A stretch of DNA of 63,462 nucleotides from Verrucomicrobiia bacterium. GTDB lineage: Bacteria > Verrucomicrobiota > Verrucomicrobiia > Limisphaerales > DSYF01. Every line of letters begins with the position of its first letter. Within the stretch, counting starts at the first letter, position 1. Under the pieces are notes generated by a model. That model worked only from the letters and a program-made list of their open reading frames with translations, ran no database searches and was not told the DNA's origin. The stretch is taken from positions 1 to 63,462 of the forward strand of contig DASTWL010000019.1 of assembly GCA_035765895.1 (NCBI GenBank), in the 5' to 3' direction. The position numbers were made by a program, and so were the translations under genes. This document shows, in pieces, positions 25,876 to 36,300 of this stretch.

Positions 25876-27888
25876 ATGAAATTCATCGCGCCACGCGGCC
25901 TCGACGGCATTACAGCAGGCCTGGCTTTGGCGCTGGCGCTGGTCACGGCAGGCGCCGTTCCCGCGCTGCTTCCCGCGCCAGCCTCGGTGCAATGGCGGGA
26001 TGAAAACTTCAACGCCGCCCGGTTCACCATCAGGGCTCCGGCGGAAGCGGGCTTTGCCGCCCGGGAACTGGAGCAGTTCCTCGCCCAACTCGGCGGCCAG
26101 CGGAACGAACACGGCGGGCGGATCGTTTTGCAACTGGGCGGCACCGGAAACGCATCGCCGGAAAGCTACTCGCTCACGGTGACCGCTCACGAGGTCACCG
26201 TGACGGCGCGCGCGGCGGCCGGGTTGCTATATGGCGTGCAGACGCTCCGGCAACTGGCCACGGCGCAAGATGGGCGGCCCGTCATCGCCGGCTGTCGCAT
26301 CAGCGACGCACCGGCGTTCGCCTGGCGCGGTTTCATGCACGACGTGGGGCGGAACTTTCAGGACATCGCATTGCTCAAGCGTTTCGTGGACGTCATGGCG
26401 CGTTACAAAATGAACGTGTTTCACTTTCACCTCGCCGACAATCCGGCCTGGCGTGTCGAATGCCGCGTGCATCCCGAGTTGAATGACCCGAAGTTCACGC
26501 CCGTCACGCGCAACCCGGGAAAGTTCTACACCTACGTCGAACTGAACGACTTCATCGCCTACTGCCGCGAACGTGGCATCCGCGTCGTGCCCGAACTCGA
26601 CATGCCCGGCCACAGCGAATACTTCAAACGCGCCTTTGGCGTGGACATGCAGGACGAGCGCGGCATGCAGATTCTCGCCGACTGCCTGAACGAGTTCATG
26701 GACCACGTGGACACGCCGGAACTGCACATCGGCTCCGATGAGGTAGCCATCCGGAACAAGGATTTCCTGCCGCGTATGACGGCACTCATCCGCCAACACG
26801 GCCGGCAAATCATCGTGTGGCGTCCGGGACACCTGCCCGACGGCAAGGTCATCACGCAGCTCTGGTCCGCCGGCGGGCGGCCCAACGGCCCGCTGCCCGG
26901 CGTTCCGGCGGTCGATTCGCGAAACGACTATGTGAATCACATGGACCCGTTCGATGGTCCGTGCCGCATCTTGAACCTTGCCACCTGCGACCAGGCGGCG
27001 GGTGATGCGTTTGCGCTGGGCGGCATCCTTTGCCACTGGCCGGATGTCGCGGCGGGTGAGCCGATGAACATTTACCGGCAAAGCCCGGTCATGCCCGCGC
27101 TGCTGGCGGCGGCGGAGCGTTACTGGTGCGGTCACACGCCGGAACAGCCGAAGTTCTGGGGGCGCCTGCCGGACTTTGGCACGGCGGAGTTCGCGCGCTA
27201 TGCGGACTTCGAGGCGCGGATGATCGAGCAGCGCAACCGCTTCTTCGCCGGCTGGCCGTTTCCGTATGTGAAGCAAACCGACCTGGTGTGGAAACTCATC
27301 GGGCCGTTCGATCACCGGGGCGACGTGAATGCCGTTTTTCCCGTTGAGCAGGAATTACGTGACGAATACGTCGTGGATGGCCGGACCAATCGCTGGTTGG
27401 AAGCGCGGGGCGCGACGATTCACTTCCATCACTTTTGGTATGACGGCTGGCTGCCGAAGGCGAAGTCCGGCACCGCTTACGCGCTGACGTATGTGTGGTC
27501 GCCGCGCGCACAGACGGTTGGTTTCTGGATTGGCTTCAATGGTCCGTCGCGCTCCGACCGGCGCAACGGCGCGAATCCCACCCAGGGTGAGTGGAGCACG
27601 ACCGGGTCACGGATCTGGATCAACGATGCTGAAATTCCCGCGCCGAAATGGAGGCAGCCCGGCGTCATCCAATCGCCCAACGAAACACCGTTTGTGGACG
27701 AGGATTATTTCTATCGCGAACCAACATCGGTGGCGCTGAAGCAGGGTTGGAACAAGCTTCTCGTCAAGGCGCCCCGCAGCGAGAAGACCTGGAAGTGGAT
27801 GTTCACCTGCGTGCCGGTCGCAGTGAATGGCAACGCCGTGCGCGAAGTCGGAGGACTGCGCTTTGCCACCCAGCCGGAAAAGTTTTGA
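25876..27888 (+). CDS. GH20 beta-N-acetylhexosaminidase
   Basis: The 670-residue protein has an N-terminal hydrophobic stretch, then a GH20b alpha/beta domain, then the catalytic barrel with FAWRGFMHDVGRNF, FHFHLADNPAWRVE, VPELDMPGHSEYF, and the catalytic pair Asp288-Glu289 in ELHIGSDEVAI. These enzymes remove terminal GlcNAc/GalNAc by substrate-assisted catalysis. The usual HxGxDE sequence is HIGSDE here, within family variation. A C-terminal beta domain of about 150 residues (VGFWIGFNGPSRSDRR; WMFTCVP) is of the jelly-roll type. It is the first degradative gene after the regulator (73 bases). Confidence 0.9.
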   Translation: MKFIAPRGLDGITAGLALALALVTAGAVPALLPAPASVQWRDENFNAARFTIRAPAEAGFAARELEQFLAQLGGQRNEHGGRIVLQLGGTGNASPESYSLTVTAHEVTVTARAAAGLLYGVQTLRQLATAQDGRPVIAGCRISDAPAFAWRGFMHDVGRNFQDIALLKRFVDVMARYKMNVFHFHLADNPAWRVECRVHPELNDPKFTPVTRNPGKFYTYVELNDFIAYCRERGIRVVPELDMPGHSEYFKRAFGVDMQDERGMQILADCLNEFMDHVDTPELHIGSDEVAIRNKDFLPRMTALIRQHGRQIIVWRPGHLPDGKVITQLWSAGGRPNGPLPGVPAVDSRNDYVNHMDPFDGPCRILNLATCDQAAGDAFALGGILCHWPDVAAGEPMNIYRQSPVMPALLAAAERYWCGHTPEQPKFWGRLPDFGTAEFARYADFEARMIEQRNRFFAGWPFPYVKQTDLVWKLIGPFDHRGDVNAVFPVEQELRDEYVVDGRTNRWLEARGATIHFHHFWYDGWLPKAKSGTAYALTYVWSPRAQTVGFWIGFNGPSRSDRRNGANPTQGEWSTTGSRIWINDAEIPAPKWRQPGVIQSPNETPFVDEDYFYREPTSVALKQGWNKLLVKAPRSEKTWKWMFTCVPVAVNGNAVREVGGLRFATQPEKF

Positions 27889-28015
27889 GCAAATCCGAAC
27901 GAGCCATTATTCCGGTGAAATTGACCAAACACACATCCCGCTGGATTGAAGGCGAAACGGTCTGCTTTTGGGTCTGGCCCCAGAAGAACACAGCCAGCTG
28001 GGAACTCGAAAAATA

Positions 28016-29806
28016 ATGAAAAGCATCATTATTGCCGCATTTTATTCTGTGGCGTTGATGGCCGTGGCTGAGACGCCGAAAACTCATACGCCGCCGCCTG
28101 AATTCAAGGAAACCGCCGCCGAGCACGACGCGCGAATGCAATGGTTTCGCGACGCGCATTTCGGGATGTTCATCCATTGGGGCTTGTATTCGCAACTCGC
28201 CGGCGAGTGGCAGGACAAAACCATCACCGGCGGCGCCGAGTGGATTCAGAATTACCTGAACATCCCCAGCTCGCAATACAGCACGCTGACCAACCAGTTC
28301 AATCCGGTGAAGTTCAACGCCGATTCCTGGGCCGGGCTCATGGAGCGCGCCGGCGTGAAATACATCGCCATTACCACCAAGCATCACGATGGATTTTGCA
28401 TGTGGCCGACGAAGCAAAACCGCGACTGGAACATCAGCGTCACGCCGTTCCCGCGCGACCCGCTCAAGGAACTTTCAGAAGCCTGCAACCGCCACAACGT
28501 GCGTTTTGGCATCTATCATTCGGTGATGGACTGGCATCATCCCGACTGGCCGGGGAAGAGCTTCAACGACCAACGGCAAGGAACGCCCGACAAGGCACGG
28601 TTCAAGGCTTATCTTTACGCCGAGTTGAAGGAGCTTTTCACGGACTACGGGCCGATTGGCATTGTATGGTATGACGGGACCTGGGATCGCAAGGCTTGGA
28701 CGTCGCAGGATGGCAAGGAACTCGAAGACTACACGCGCTCGCTCCAGCCGAGCGTCATCCTCGACAACCGCTCCGGCTGGGTGCCGCCGCAGCGCAAGCT
28801 CGGCTTTGCCGTCAAAAATGACTACGGCTACACCGCTGCCGGCGACTACATTTCACCCGAGGGCGAAGTGCCGCCGACGGGCATGCCGGGCATTGACTGG
28901 GAAACGTGCCAGACGATGCAGTTGCCGAACAACTGGGGCTACAACCGGCTCGTTGGCTTCCGCCCGTTCAAGGATTTGCTTCAGCAACTCGTGGACGTGA
29001 CGAGCAAAGGTGGCAACATGCTGCTCAACATCGGACCGGACGCCGAAGGCGAAATCCTGCCGCAGGCGCGGCAGTGCTTGGAAAAATTCGGCGACTGGAT
29101 GAAACTCAATGCCGAATCCATCCACGGCACGCGCGCCTCGCCGTTTGCGGAATTGCCATTTAACGGCCGATGCACGCAAAAGCCCGGCGTGCTTTACCTG
29201 CACGTTTTCGCCTGGCCGCAGAACAGGAAACTTGCCGTGCCGGCCCGGAACAAAGTCATCCGCGCTTATCTTCTGGCCGACGCCAGACGCGCGGCGTTGA
29301 AGACGACCCGCTCGCCCTACGGCATTGAAATCAACCTGCCCGAAGCCGCGCCCGACCCGATTGATGCTGTCCTGGCGGTGGAAATCGAAGGAGCGCCGCA
29401 AGTCATCCCGTCGCCGGAAAAATTGTCACTGGGCAAACCCGTGGAAGTCTCGAGCTTTTGGGCAGGCCGCGAAGAGGAGTTGAACAAGGATCACATTACC
29501 GACGGAAAGCTGCCAACGATTTGGGCGGCGGAAGAAAAAGCTCGTTCCGCCTCGGTGACTGTTGACCTGCAAAATGAATGTGAAGTCGGCGGGGCGATGT
29601 TGAGCGACGCACCGTATGGGCGAACGCAGGCGTTTGACGTGGAGGCGCAGGTGAACGGTGGGTGGAAGAAGGTCGCGTCCGGCACGACCATCGGCAGCGA
29701 ACTGCGACTAAACTTTGCCCCGGTGAAGGCACGTTATTTCCGGCTCAACATCCGGCAGGCCAGTGATACGCCAGTGGTGGCGGAGTTTCAATTGTTCGCC
29801 TATTAA
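28016..29806 (+). CDS. GH29 alpha-L-fucosidase, second copy
   Basis: The 596-residue secreted enzyme (signal MKSIIIAAFYSVALMAVAE) shows RDAHFGMFIHWGLYSQLAGE, IAITTKHHDGFCMWPTK, FGIYHSVMDWHHPDW, and GIVWYDGTWD with the nucleophile Asp220. SKGGNMLLNIGPDAEG closes the barrel. The C-terminus holds a beta-sandwich and an F5/8-type-C-like domain (VEVSSFWAG; YFRLNIRQA; VAEFQLFAY). It represents the classical GH29-A type, unlike the shorter enzyme at 11621. It is followed after 17 bases by the sialidase, in line with removal of fucose that shields sialylated termini. Confidence 0.92.
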   Translation: MKSIIIAAFYSVALMAVAETPKTHTPPPEFKETAAEHDARMQWFRDAHFGMFIHWGLYSQLAGEWQDKTITGGAEWIQNYLNIPSSQYSTLTNQFNPVKFNADSWAGLMERAGVKYIAITTKHHDGFCMWPTKQNRDWNISVTPFPRDPLKELSEACNRHNVRFGIYHSVMDWHHPDWPGKSFNDQRQGTPDKARFKAYLYAELKELFTDYGPIGIVWYDGTWDRKAWTSQDGKELEDYTRSLQPSVILDNRSGWVPPQRKLGFAVKNDYGYTAAGDYISPEGEVPPTGMPGIDWETCQTMQLPNNWGYNRLVGFRPFKDLLQQLVDVTSKGGNMLLNIGPDAEGEILPQARQCLEKFGDWMKLNAESIHGTRASPFAELPFNGRCTQKPGVLYLHVFAWPQNRKLAVPARNKVIRAYLLADARRAALKTTRSPYGIEINLPEAAPDPIDAVLAVEIEGAPQVIPSPEKLSLGKPVEVSSFWAGREEELNKDHITDGKLPTIWAAEEKARSASVTVDLQNECEVGGAMLSDAPYGRTQAFDVEAQVNGGWKKVASGTTIGSELRLNFAPVKARYFRLNIRQASDTPVVAEFQLFAY

Positions 29807-29823
29807 CTTCCAAGTGAATCGAT

Positions 29824-31014
29824 ATGAACCCCCTTCGCTTTATCCAAAGAAATCTCGGCGGCATCATTTGTTTGCTGCTCGTCTCTGGCTGTTTCGCGAA
29901 CGAACCTCAGCTCTCCGACGTTTTTATCGCTGGCACGGACCAGTTCAAATCCATTCGCATTCCCTCTGTGGTCGTGACCAGGCTGGGCACCGTGCTGGCC
30001 ATCGCCGAGGGCCGGGCGCAGCACGCCGACCAGGCGAACAACAAGCTCATCCTCAAGCGCAGCACGGATGGCGGCAAAACCTGGGGCGCGCAACAGGTCA
30101 TCGCCGACGACGGCGCGAACTGCCTCAATAATCCCTGCTCCGTCGTGGACCGGAACACCGGCCGCGTCATCGTGATGTATCAATCCTATCCGGCCAACCA
30201 CAGCGAGCGGGATGGTTCGATCAAGCCCGGTTTGGCCGGGCCGGACATCGTGCGCAATTACGTCGTGACCTCCGCCGATGACGGCGTGACATGGTCGCCG
30301 CCGCTCGATGTAACGCGCACGACGAAGACGCCCGAGCGCGTCACGATTCTCGCGAGCGGGCCGGGCATTGGCATTCAATTGACGCGTGGCCCGCATCCGG
30401 GACGCATCCTCATCCCGTTCAATGAAGGGCCGTTTAACCAATGGATTGTGCTGGCCGTTTACAGCGATGACGGCGGGAAGAACTGGAAACGAGGTGAGCC
30501 CGCCCCCGGCTGCCGGGTGCCGAACGGCAAGGGCGGGGAAATCAGCCTCGTGAACGAAGTCCAGATGGTCGAACTCGTCGATGGCTCCGTGATGCTCAAC
30601 AGCCGCAAGTGGGGCGGCAAGGCGCTCCGCAAAACCGCCACGAGCCATGATGGCGGTGTAACGTGGTCGAAGATCGAGGAGGATCCTGCGTTGCGCGACC
30701 CCGGCTGCATGGGGTCCATCTTCCGCTACACCTTTCCTGGGAACGGCAATAAGAGCCGCATCCTTTACTCCGGTCCGGATAGTTCGAAGCGCGAGAATGG
30801 CACCGTTTACTTGAGTTATGACGAAGGCAAAACCTGGCCGGTGAAGAAGGTGCTGTTCCCCGGAAGTTTTGCTTACAGCGTTTTGACCGCGCTGCCGGAC
30901 GGCACGCTTGGCTGCCTCTTCGAGACGGACGGCGCCAACCGCATCGTTTTCGCGCGCTTCACCCTGGACTGGTTGACGGACGGGAAAGACTCGCCGCCCG
31001 CCGCCAAACAGTGA
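29824..31014 (+). CDS. GH33 exo-sialidase, lipoprotein
   Basis: The 396-residue protein has a lipoprotein signal (CLLLVSGC, lipobox VSGC) so it is probably membrane-anchored. GH33 marks are the FRIP-like SIRIP motif with Arg45 and five Asp boxes: RSTDGGKTW, SADDGVTW, YSDDGGKNW, SHDGGVTW and LSYDEGKTW. Further conserved residues are the asparagine/aspartate pocket around EGRAQHADQANN and the arginine in RKWGG. It releases terminal sialic acid from glycoconjugates. It has no added carbohydrate-binding domain, in contrast to the large esterase-sialidase at 33335. Confidence 0.93.
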   Translation: MNPLRFIQRNLGGIICLLLVSGCFANEPQLSDVFIAGTDQFKSIRIPSVVVTRLGTVLAIAEGRAQHADQANNKLILKRSTDGGKTWGAQQVIADDGANCLNNPCSVVDRNTGRVIVMYQSYPANHSERDGSIKPGLAGPDIVRNYVVTSADDGVTWSPPLDVTRTTKTPERVTILASGPGIGIQLTRGPHPGRILIPFNEGPFNQWIVLAVYSDDGGKNWKRGEPAPGCRVPNGKGGEISLVNEVQMVELVDGSVMLNSRKWGGKALRKTATSHDGGVTWSKIEEDPALRDPGCMGSIFRYTFPGNGNKSRILYSGPDSSKRENGTVYLSYDEGKTWPVKKVLFPGSFAYSVLTALPDGTLGCLFETDGANRIVFARFTLDWLTDGKDSPPAAKQ

Positions 31015-31029
31015 ATCGCTCTTGACCGT

Positions 31030-31683
31030 GTGAACGCCGACATCCAAGCCGCCGCGCAAATTGTCTGGGATTATCACCGGCTCGGCCACGTGCTGGAGCC
31101 GGCGGATCTCCTCTTCGTGCTCGGCAGCCACGACCTGCGCGTGGCCGAACATGCGGCGGATTTGTTCCACCGCGGACTCGCACCGCTGGTGGTGCTGTCC
31201 GGCGGGTTCGGCGTGCGTCTGGTCAGTCCGTGGACGAAGTCCGAGGCGGAAATGTTTGCGGAGGTGATGCAGCACCGCGGGGTGCCGGCGACGGCGTTGC
31301 TGCTGGAACCGCGTTCGACGAACACGGGTGAGAATGTCCGGTTCACGCGCGAACTGCTGGCCGCCCGGGGCCTCGCGGTTCAGTCGGTCATTGCGGTGCA
31401 AAAGCCCTACATGGAGCGGCGGACGTTCGCCACGATTCGTCAACAGTGGTCGGAGGTCGCGCTGCGCGTCTCCTCACCACCGCTCGATTTCGAGGCCTAC
31501 TGCGATTCCAACATTCCCATCCGCGACATCATTGAATTCATGGTCGGCGATCTGCAACGCATCATGGAATACCCGCAACTCGGCTTCATGATTCCGCAGG
31601 AAGTGCCGGAGCGCGTCGTGGCGGCTTACGAAACGCTCGTCATCGCCGGGTTCACCCGCCATTTGATTCCGCGCTCAAAATGA
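31030..31683 (+). CDS. YdcF/SanA-family (DUF218) protein
   Basis: The 217-residue protein starts with GTG. DUF218 features are LLFVLGSHDLRVAEHAADL, then PLVVLSGGFG, then EPRSTNTGENVRF, then AVQKPYMERRTF. The family has a Rossmann-like fold; YdcF of E. coli binds S-adenosylmethionine and SanA/ElyC affect the envelope, but no enzymatic role is settled. There is no signal peptide, so it should be cytoplasmic. It sits between the sialidase and the O-acetylesterase and overlaps the latter by four bases (ATGA), so it is cotranscribed with sialic acid genes. A role in sialate metabolism is only suggested by this. Confidence 0.82.
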   Translation: MNADIQAAAQIVWDYHRLGHVLEPADLLFVLGSHDLRVAEHAADLFHRGLAPLVVLSGGFGVRLVSPWTKSEAEMFAEVMQHRGVPATALLLEPRSTNTGENVRFTRELLAARGLAVQSVIAVQKPYMERRTFATIRQQWSEVALRVSSPPLDFEAYCDSNIPIRDIIEFMVGDLQRIMEYPQLGFMIPQEVPERVVAAYETLVIAGFTRHLIPRSK

Positions 31684-33227
31684 AACGAATCATTTCGGTT
31701 GTATTCGCATTGGTCTGGAGTGCTTTCAGCGCACCCGGGGTGGGCCTCAGTCTCGCTCCGTGGTTTACGGACAACCTGGTGTTGCAGCGCGACATACCGG
31801 TGCCGGTGTGGGGAACAGCCAGCCCGGGCGAACGCATCATCGTTACCTTCGCCGGCCAGCGGAAAACGACTCTGGCGGATCCTTCGGGGTGCTGGCAGGT
31901 GGTGCTTGACCCGTTGCCGGCGAGTTTTGCGGCGCGCACGTTGACCGCCGAAGCGACAGACACACTGCGTTTGACGAACATTTTGGTGGGCGAAGTCTGG
32001 CTGGCCGCGGGCCAGTCGAACATGGAGTTTCCGTTGTCCCGCGAGGCACACGCCAGCGCTGAACTGCCCGTGGCCGCGAATGCCAGCTTGCGCCTGCTTA
32101 ATCTTTCTTTTGCCGGGCAGTATTTATACGCGAAGCCGTTTGGTGCGAATGAGCTTTCGCGCATGACACCGGAGCAATTCTACTCCGGCACTTGGTGCGA
32201 GTGCTCGCCCGCTTCGGCAAAGGATTTCTCCGCCATTGCCTACTTTTTCGGCCATGAATTGCAGCCGGAACTCCACGTGCCGCTCGGCATCATTCATCTG
32301 GCCGTGGGTGGCAGTCCGACCGAAGCGTGGATTCGCCGCGCGGCGCTCGCGGCCGATCCGGAACTCGGCGTGATGACCCGCGGCAACTGGCTCACCAATG
32401 CCACACTGGATGACTGGTGCCGCGAGCGCGGTCACCAGAATTTCGATGCGCCGCTCCAGTCGGGTCTCGCGGTTCCCGGCGATGATCTGGGGCCGAATCA
32501 TCCCTTCAAACCGGGCTTCCTTTGGGAGGCCGGACCAGCGCGGCTGCGGCCGTTCGCGATTCGCGGCGTGCTTTGGTATCAGGGCGAGAGCAATTCGCTC
32601 GAACCGCGGCGCGTGGCCCAGCATGAGAAACTCTTTCCGCTGCTCGTCCGCGACTGGCGTGCGCAATGGGGGCAGTTGCGACTGCCGTTCCTTTACTGCC
32701 AGCTTTCCAGCATCGGCACCAACGGCGGCTACAAAGCGTCGTGCTGGCCTGATTTCCGTGACCAGCAGCGGCGGTTCCTGGGAGCCATCCCTGACACGGC
32801 GATGGCCGTGACTAGCGACCTCGGCCATCCCACCGATGTGCATCCGCGCAACAAGCGCGACGTCGGACATCGCCTCGCGTTGGCGGCGCTGGCGCTGGTT
32901 TACGGACGCGAAGTTGAATTCAGCGGCCCGTTGATCCAGAGCGTCGAGCGCCGCGGCGACCAGGTGCTGGTCCGCTTTCAACATGCGAACGGACTGAAAA
33001 CCACCGACGGAGAGCCGCCAAATGACTTCGAGGTCGCCGGTGAGGACGGGCAGTTCTTCCCCGCGGTCGCCGCCATCCAGGGCGGCGTGGTGGTGCTGAC
33101 GTGTCCACGAGTTTCACGCGCGGTTGAAGCCCGTTATGCGTGGCAACCGTTTCCCACGCCGGTGCAAAACCTCGTCAATGCCGCTGGTCTTCCCGCCTCC
33201 ACCTTTCGCGAAGCAGTGAGCCGCTGA
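31680..33227 (+). CDS. Sialate O-acetylesterase (SGNH family)
   Basis: The 515-residue secreted protein (signal MKRIISVVFALVWSAFSAPG) has an N-terminal beta domain and an SGNH hydrolase split as in sialate 9-O-acetylesterases: AAGQSNMEF with the nucleophile Ser113, HLAVGGSPTEAW, LWYQGESNS, and the catalytic Asp386/His388 in DVHPRNK. It removes O-acetyl groups from sialic acids, a prerequisite for many sialidases and for NanA. It begins within the end of the YdcF-like gene (overlap ATGA) and precedes the fused esterase-sialidase, giving the locus two esterases. Confidence 0.9.
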   Translation: MKRIISVVFALVWSAFSAPGVGLSLAPWFTDNLVLQRDIPVPVWGTASPGERIIVTFAGQRKTTLADPSGCWQVVLDPLPASFAARTLTAEATDTLRLTNILVGEVWLAAGQSNMEFPLSREAHASAELPVAANASLRLLNLSFAGQYLYAKPFGANELSRMTPEQFYSGTWCECSPASAKDFSAIAYFFGHELQPELHVPLGIIHLAVGGSPTEAWIRRAALAADPELGVMTRGNWLTNATLDDWCRERGHQNFDAPLQSGLAVPGDDLGPNHPFKPGFLWEAGPARLRPFAIRGVLWYQGESNSLEPRRVAQHEKLFPLLVRDWRAQWGQLRLPFLYCQLSSIGTNGGYKASCWPDFRDQQRRFLGAIPDTAMAVTSDLGHPTDVHPRNKRDVGHRLALAALALVYGREVEFSGPLIQSVERRGDQVLVRFQHANGLKTTDGEPPNDFEVAGEDGQFFPAVAAIQGGVVVLTCPRVSRAVEARYAWQPFPTPVQNLVNAAGLPASTFREAVSR

Positions 33228-33334
33228 CCGCTCTTGTTTTGGCACCAGACAGGTGCCCGCCGCTTGTCAGGGGAGCGGGCTGCTCCTAGCGTTGCTCACG
33301 AATGAGCATGCCCGGCCGGCAGAAAATTATCGCA

Positions 33335-36300
33335 ATGCAACCTCGCTTCCTGATGATCCTCGGCGCGCTCAGCTTGGGATGGGGTGCACCGGCATTGGGT
33401 GGACAGACGCTGCGACTGTTCGTGCTCACGGGCCAGTCAAACAGCCTTGGCACACCGGCCACCACCGTCACCAACATGGTTTTGGCGCGCCCGTCGAATC
33501 ATCCCGTGGATTCGCGGGTGCCGTTTTTCTGGGACAACACGGCGGATGGCACGGCCGCCGGTGACGCGGCGCTGGGGGCATCCGCAGGCTGGACGAACAT
33601 CAGCCCGCAGACCGGCGGCTACTACCCGGGCAGTGCGGAGCATTGGGGCCCGGAGGCCGGCTTTGCCCGGATGCTTTGGGACGCGGGCTATCACGACTTC
33701 GGCATCGTGAAGGCCAGCCGCGGCGGCGGCGGGAATTCCTACTGGGACAAGACCAACGCCGATCATCACATGTATGACAAGGTGGTGAACACCGTCAGCA
33801 ACGCCGTGCTCGTCCTGCCGCCGGGCTACACGAATTTCCAGGTGGTCGGACTGTTGTATGTGCAAGGCGAGAGCAACGATGCCACGGAAGCCGACCAGGC
33901 CGACACCCGTTTTGCCGCGTTGCTGGAAAACCTGCGCGCCGACCTGCCGCACGCCGCCGGCATGAACGCGGTGTTCGGCGAGATTGGCAGCGACGCCACG
34001 GGCAACCGCCTGCTCACCACGCAGCGCCAGATGAATCTCGCCGCTGCGCGGGCTGACATTGGGTTCGCCCGTTCGACAGGATTGCCGATTCAAAACGTGG
34101 ACGGGCTGAACGTGCATTACGCCGCCGATTCGCTGATTGTGTTGGGCGAACGCATGGCCGCGGAAGCCATGCGCATGGGTGTCCTGCCGGAACAGCCGCT
34201 GCCGGAGCTCGATTCACTCCACGCCTGGTATCAGGGCGATCACGGGGTGGTGCCGACGACGAACGCCACGGTGGCCCGTTGGAGCGATCTCGCCAGCGGA
34301 ACCACGGCGCGCGATCTGACCCAGATTGTCGGCACGCCGGCGCTGGTTGCGGGCCGGTTCCTCGCCGCGCCAAAGCAGAACTTTATTCGCTTCAATGGCA
34401 CGAATCAGGCCGCCTGGGCCACGTTCGCAAGCTTCGGTTCGCTGAACGGTCCCCGCACCCTGGCGTTCGCCCTGCGCGTGAACGATGCGAACGACGGTTT
34501 TCTCTTCGACGGCTCAACCGGCAGCGGCATGACCCGCGCCCAGGTGCGTTCCAACTTCTGGCAGGCCGGCGTGCAGATTGGTCCCGCGGCCACGGGGGCC
34601 AACCCGGACACGCCCACAGCACCACGGGTAACAGGCAAATGGCAGTTTCACGAGTTCAGTTACGTTCCGACCAACGGCGCCACGCGCGTGCAGCACTGGA
34701 TCAACGGCACGAACGTGGCCGACTTTCTGGACCCCGAAACCAACGGCCTCGGCGGACTCATCCTTGGCGCCAACGTGCAGGCGCAACGCTTCCTCTCCGT
34801 GGACCTCGGCGAAGTGCTGGTTTATCAGACCGAACTCTCGCCGGCCGAACGCGCCCTTTTGCTCACACATCTGCAGGCGCGCTGGAATTCCCCTGCGGAG
34901 GCGCCCGCCGCCGCGGGTGTATATGCGTGGTATGCCGGCGATGACGGGCTGGCCACGCTGGCGGACAACTACACCATCAACACCTGGGCCAACCTGGGCA
35001 CTGCCGCAACCAACACGACGTTCACGGCGGCCAGGCGCAACCTGAGTCATGTCACCAGCGCGCCGCAAAAAGTCTGGCTCCGCTTTACCGACGGCACGCC
35101 CGCGGCCGCGGTGGCGTTTGACGGCAACGACGCCTTGTGGGCGGCGCAATCGGATTTCGGAACGCTGAATGGCGACCGCACATTGATGGCGATGGTGCGC
35201 GTCGTCAATGCGGTGCCGCAGGGGTTCCTCTTCGACAGCAGTTCCTACACGGTCGGCTTGACCCGCGCGCAGGTGCATGATGGCAACTGGCAGGTGAGCG
35301 CTTATGGCGCGGGAGCCAGTGGCGCGGCCGGAGCGGCGGGGCGGGTGACGGCGTCCGCCACGACCAACGTCTGGCAGGTGCACGCGTTTGTGGTGACGAC
35401 GAACGATCTGCGCTTCCGGCATTTTATCGACGGCGTGGAAGGCGCCGCCGTGACCAATGCCGTGCCGGGCGCGCTGGGCGGTTTGATTGTTGGCGCGAAT
35501 GCGTCGGCGGGGCTCGGCATCCGTGCCGAGGTGGCGGAACTGATGGTTTTCAATGCGGCCCTGGACGACGGCACGCGCACCAATCTGGAGAGTTACCTGG
35601 CGGCCAAGTGGGCGGGCGTGACGGCTGATCCCGACGCGCCCACGCCACCACCGCAGCCCAATTTCGTCCGCGTCTTCACCGGCGGCGGCGACGGTTACAC
35701 GTGCTTTCGCATTCCCGTGCTGGTCACGACGGCAAAGGGCACGGTGATCGCCATGTCCGACGGGCGCATTGGCAGTTGCGGTGACATCCCGACGCCGCTG
35801 GATCTGGTCTTCAAACGCAGCTTTGACAACGGCGCCACGTGGGGACCTTTGCAAGTCGTGGCGGACTACGGCAGCAACCCCAACGACGTGGACACTTATC
35901 CGGCCTACGGCATGACGAACATTGCGCGGGTTTCGGCGGGCGATGCGGCATTGCTGCTCGACCGCAGCAACGGCCGGGTCTGGGCCTTGTATGACAACGG
36001 CGGCGTGACCAACGGTGCGCGAAAAATCAAACTTGAACAGCGTTACAGCGACGACGACGGCGCAACGTGGTCGGCGGTGGTGGATCTCGAAGCCGCGAAT
36101 CCAGGCCTCCGGCCGGCCGGGGGCGAGTTTCTCACCGGGCCGGGCAATGGCATCCAAATGACCGAAGGTCCGCATGCCGGACGATTGATCTTCCCGGTGT
36201 ATCACTATGCCAGCCCCTCGGCGTCCGGCGTCATCTACAGCGACGATCACGGCGCGACCTGGCAGCGCGGCGCGCTCGTCACCGGCGGCGGTGAGATTCA

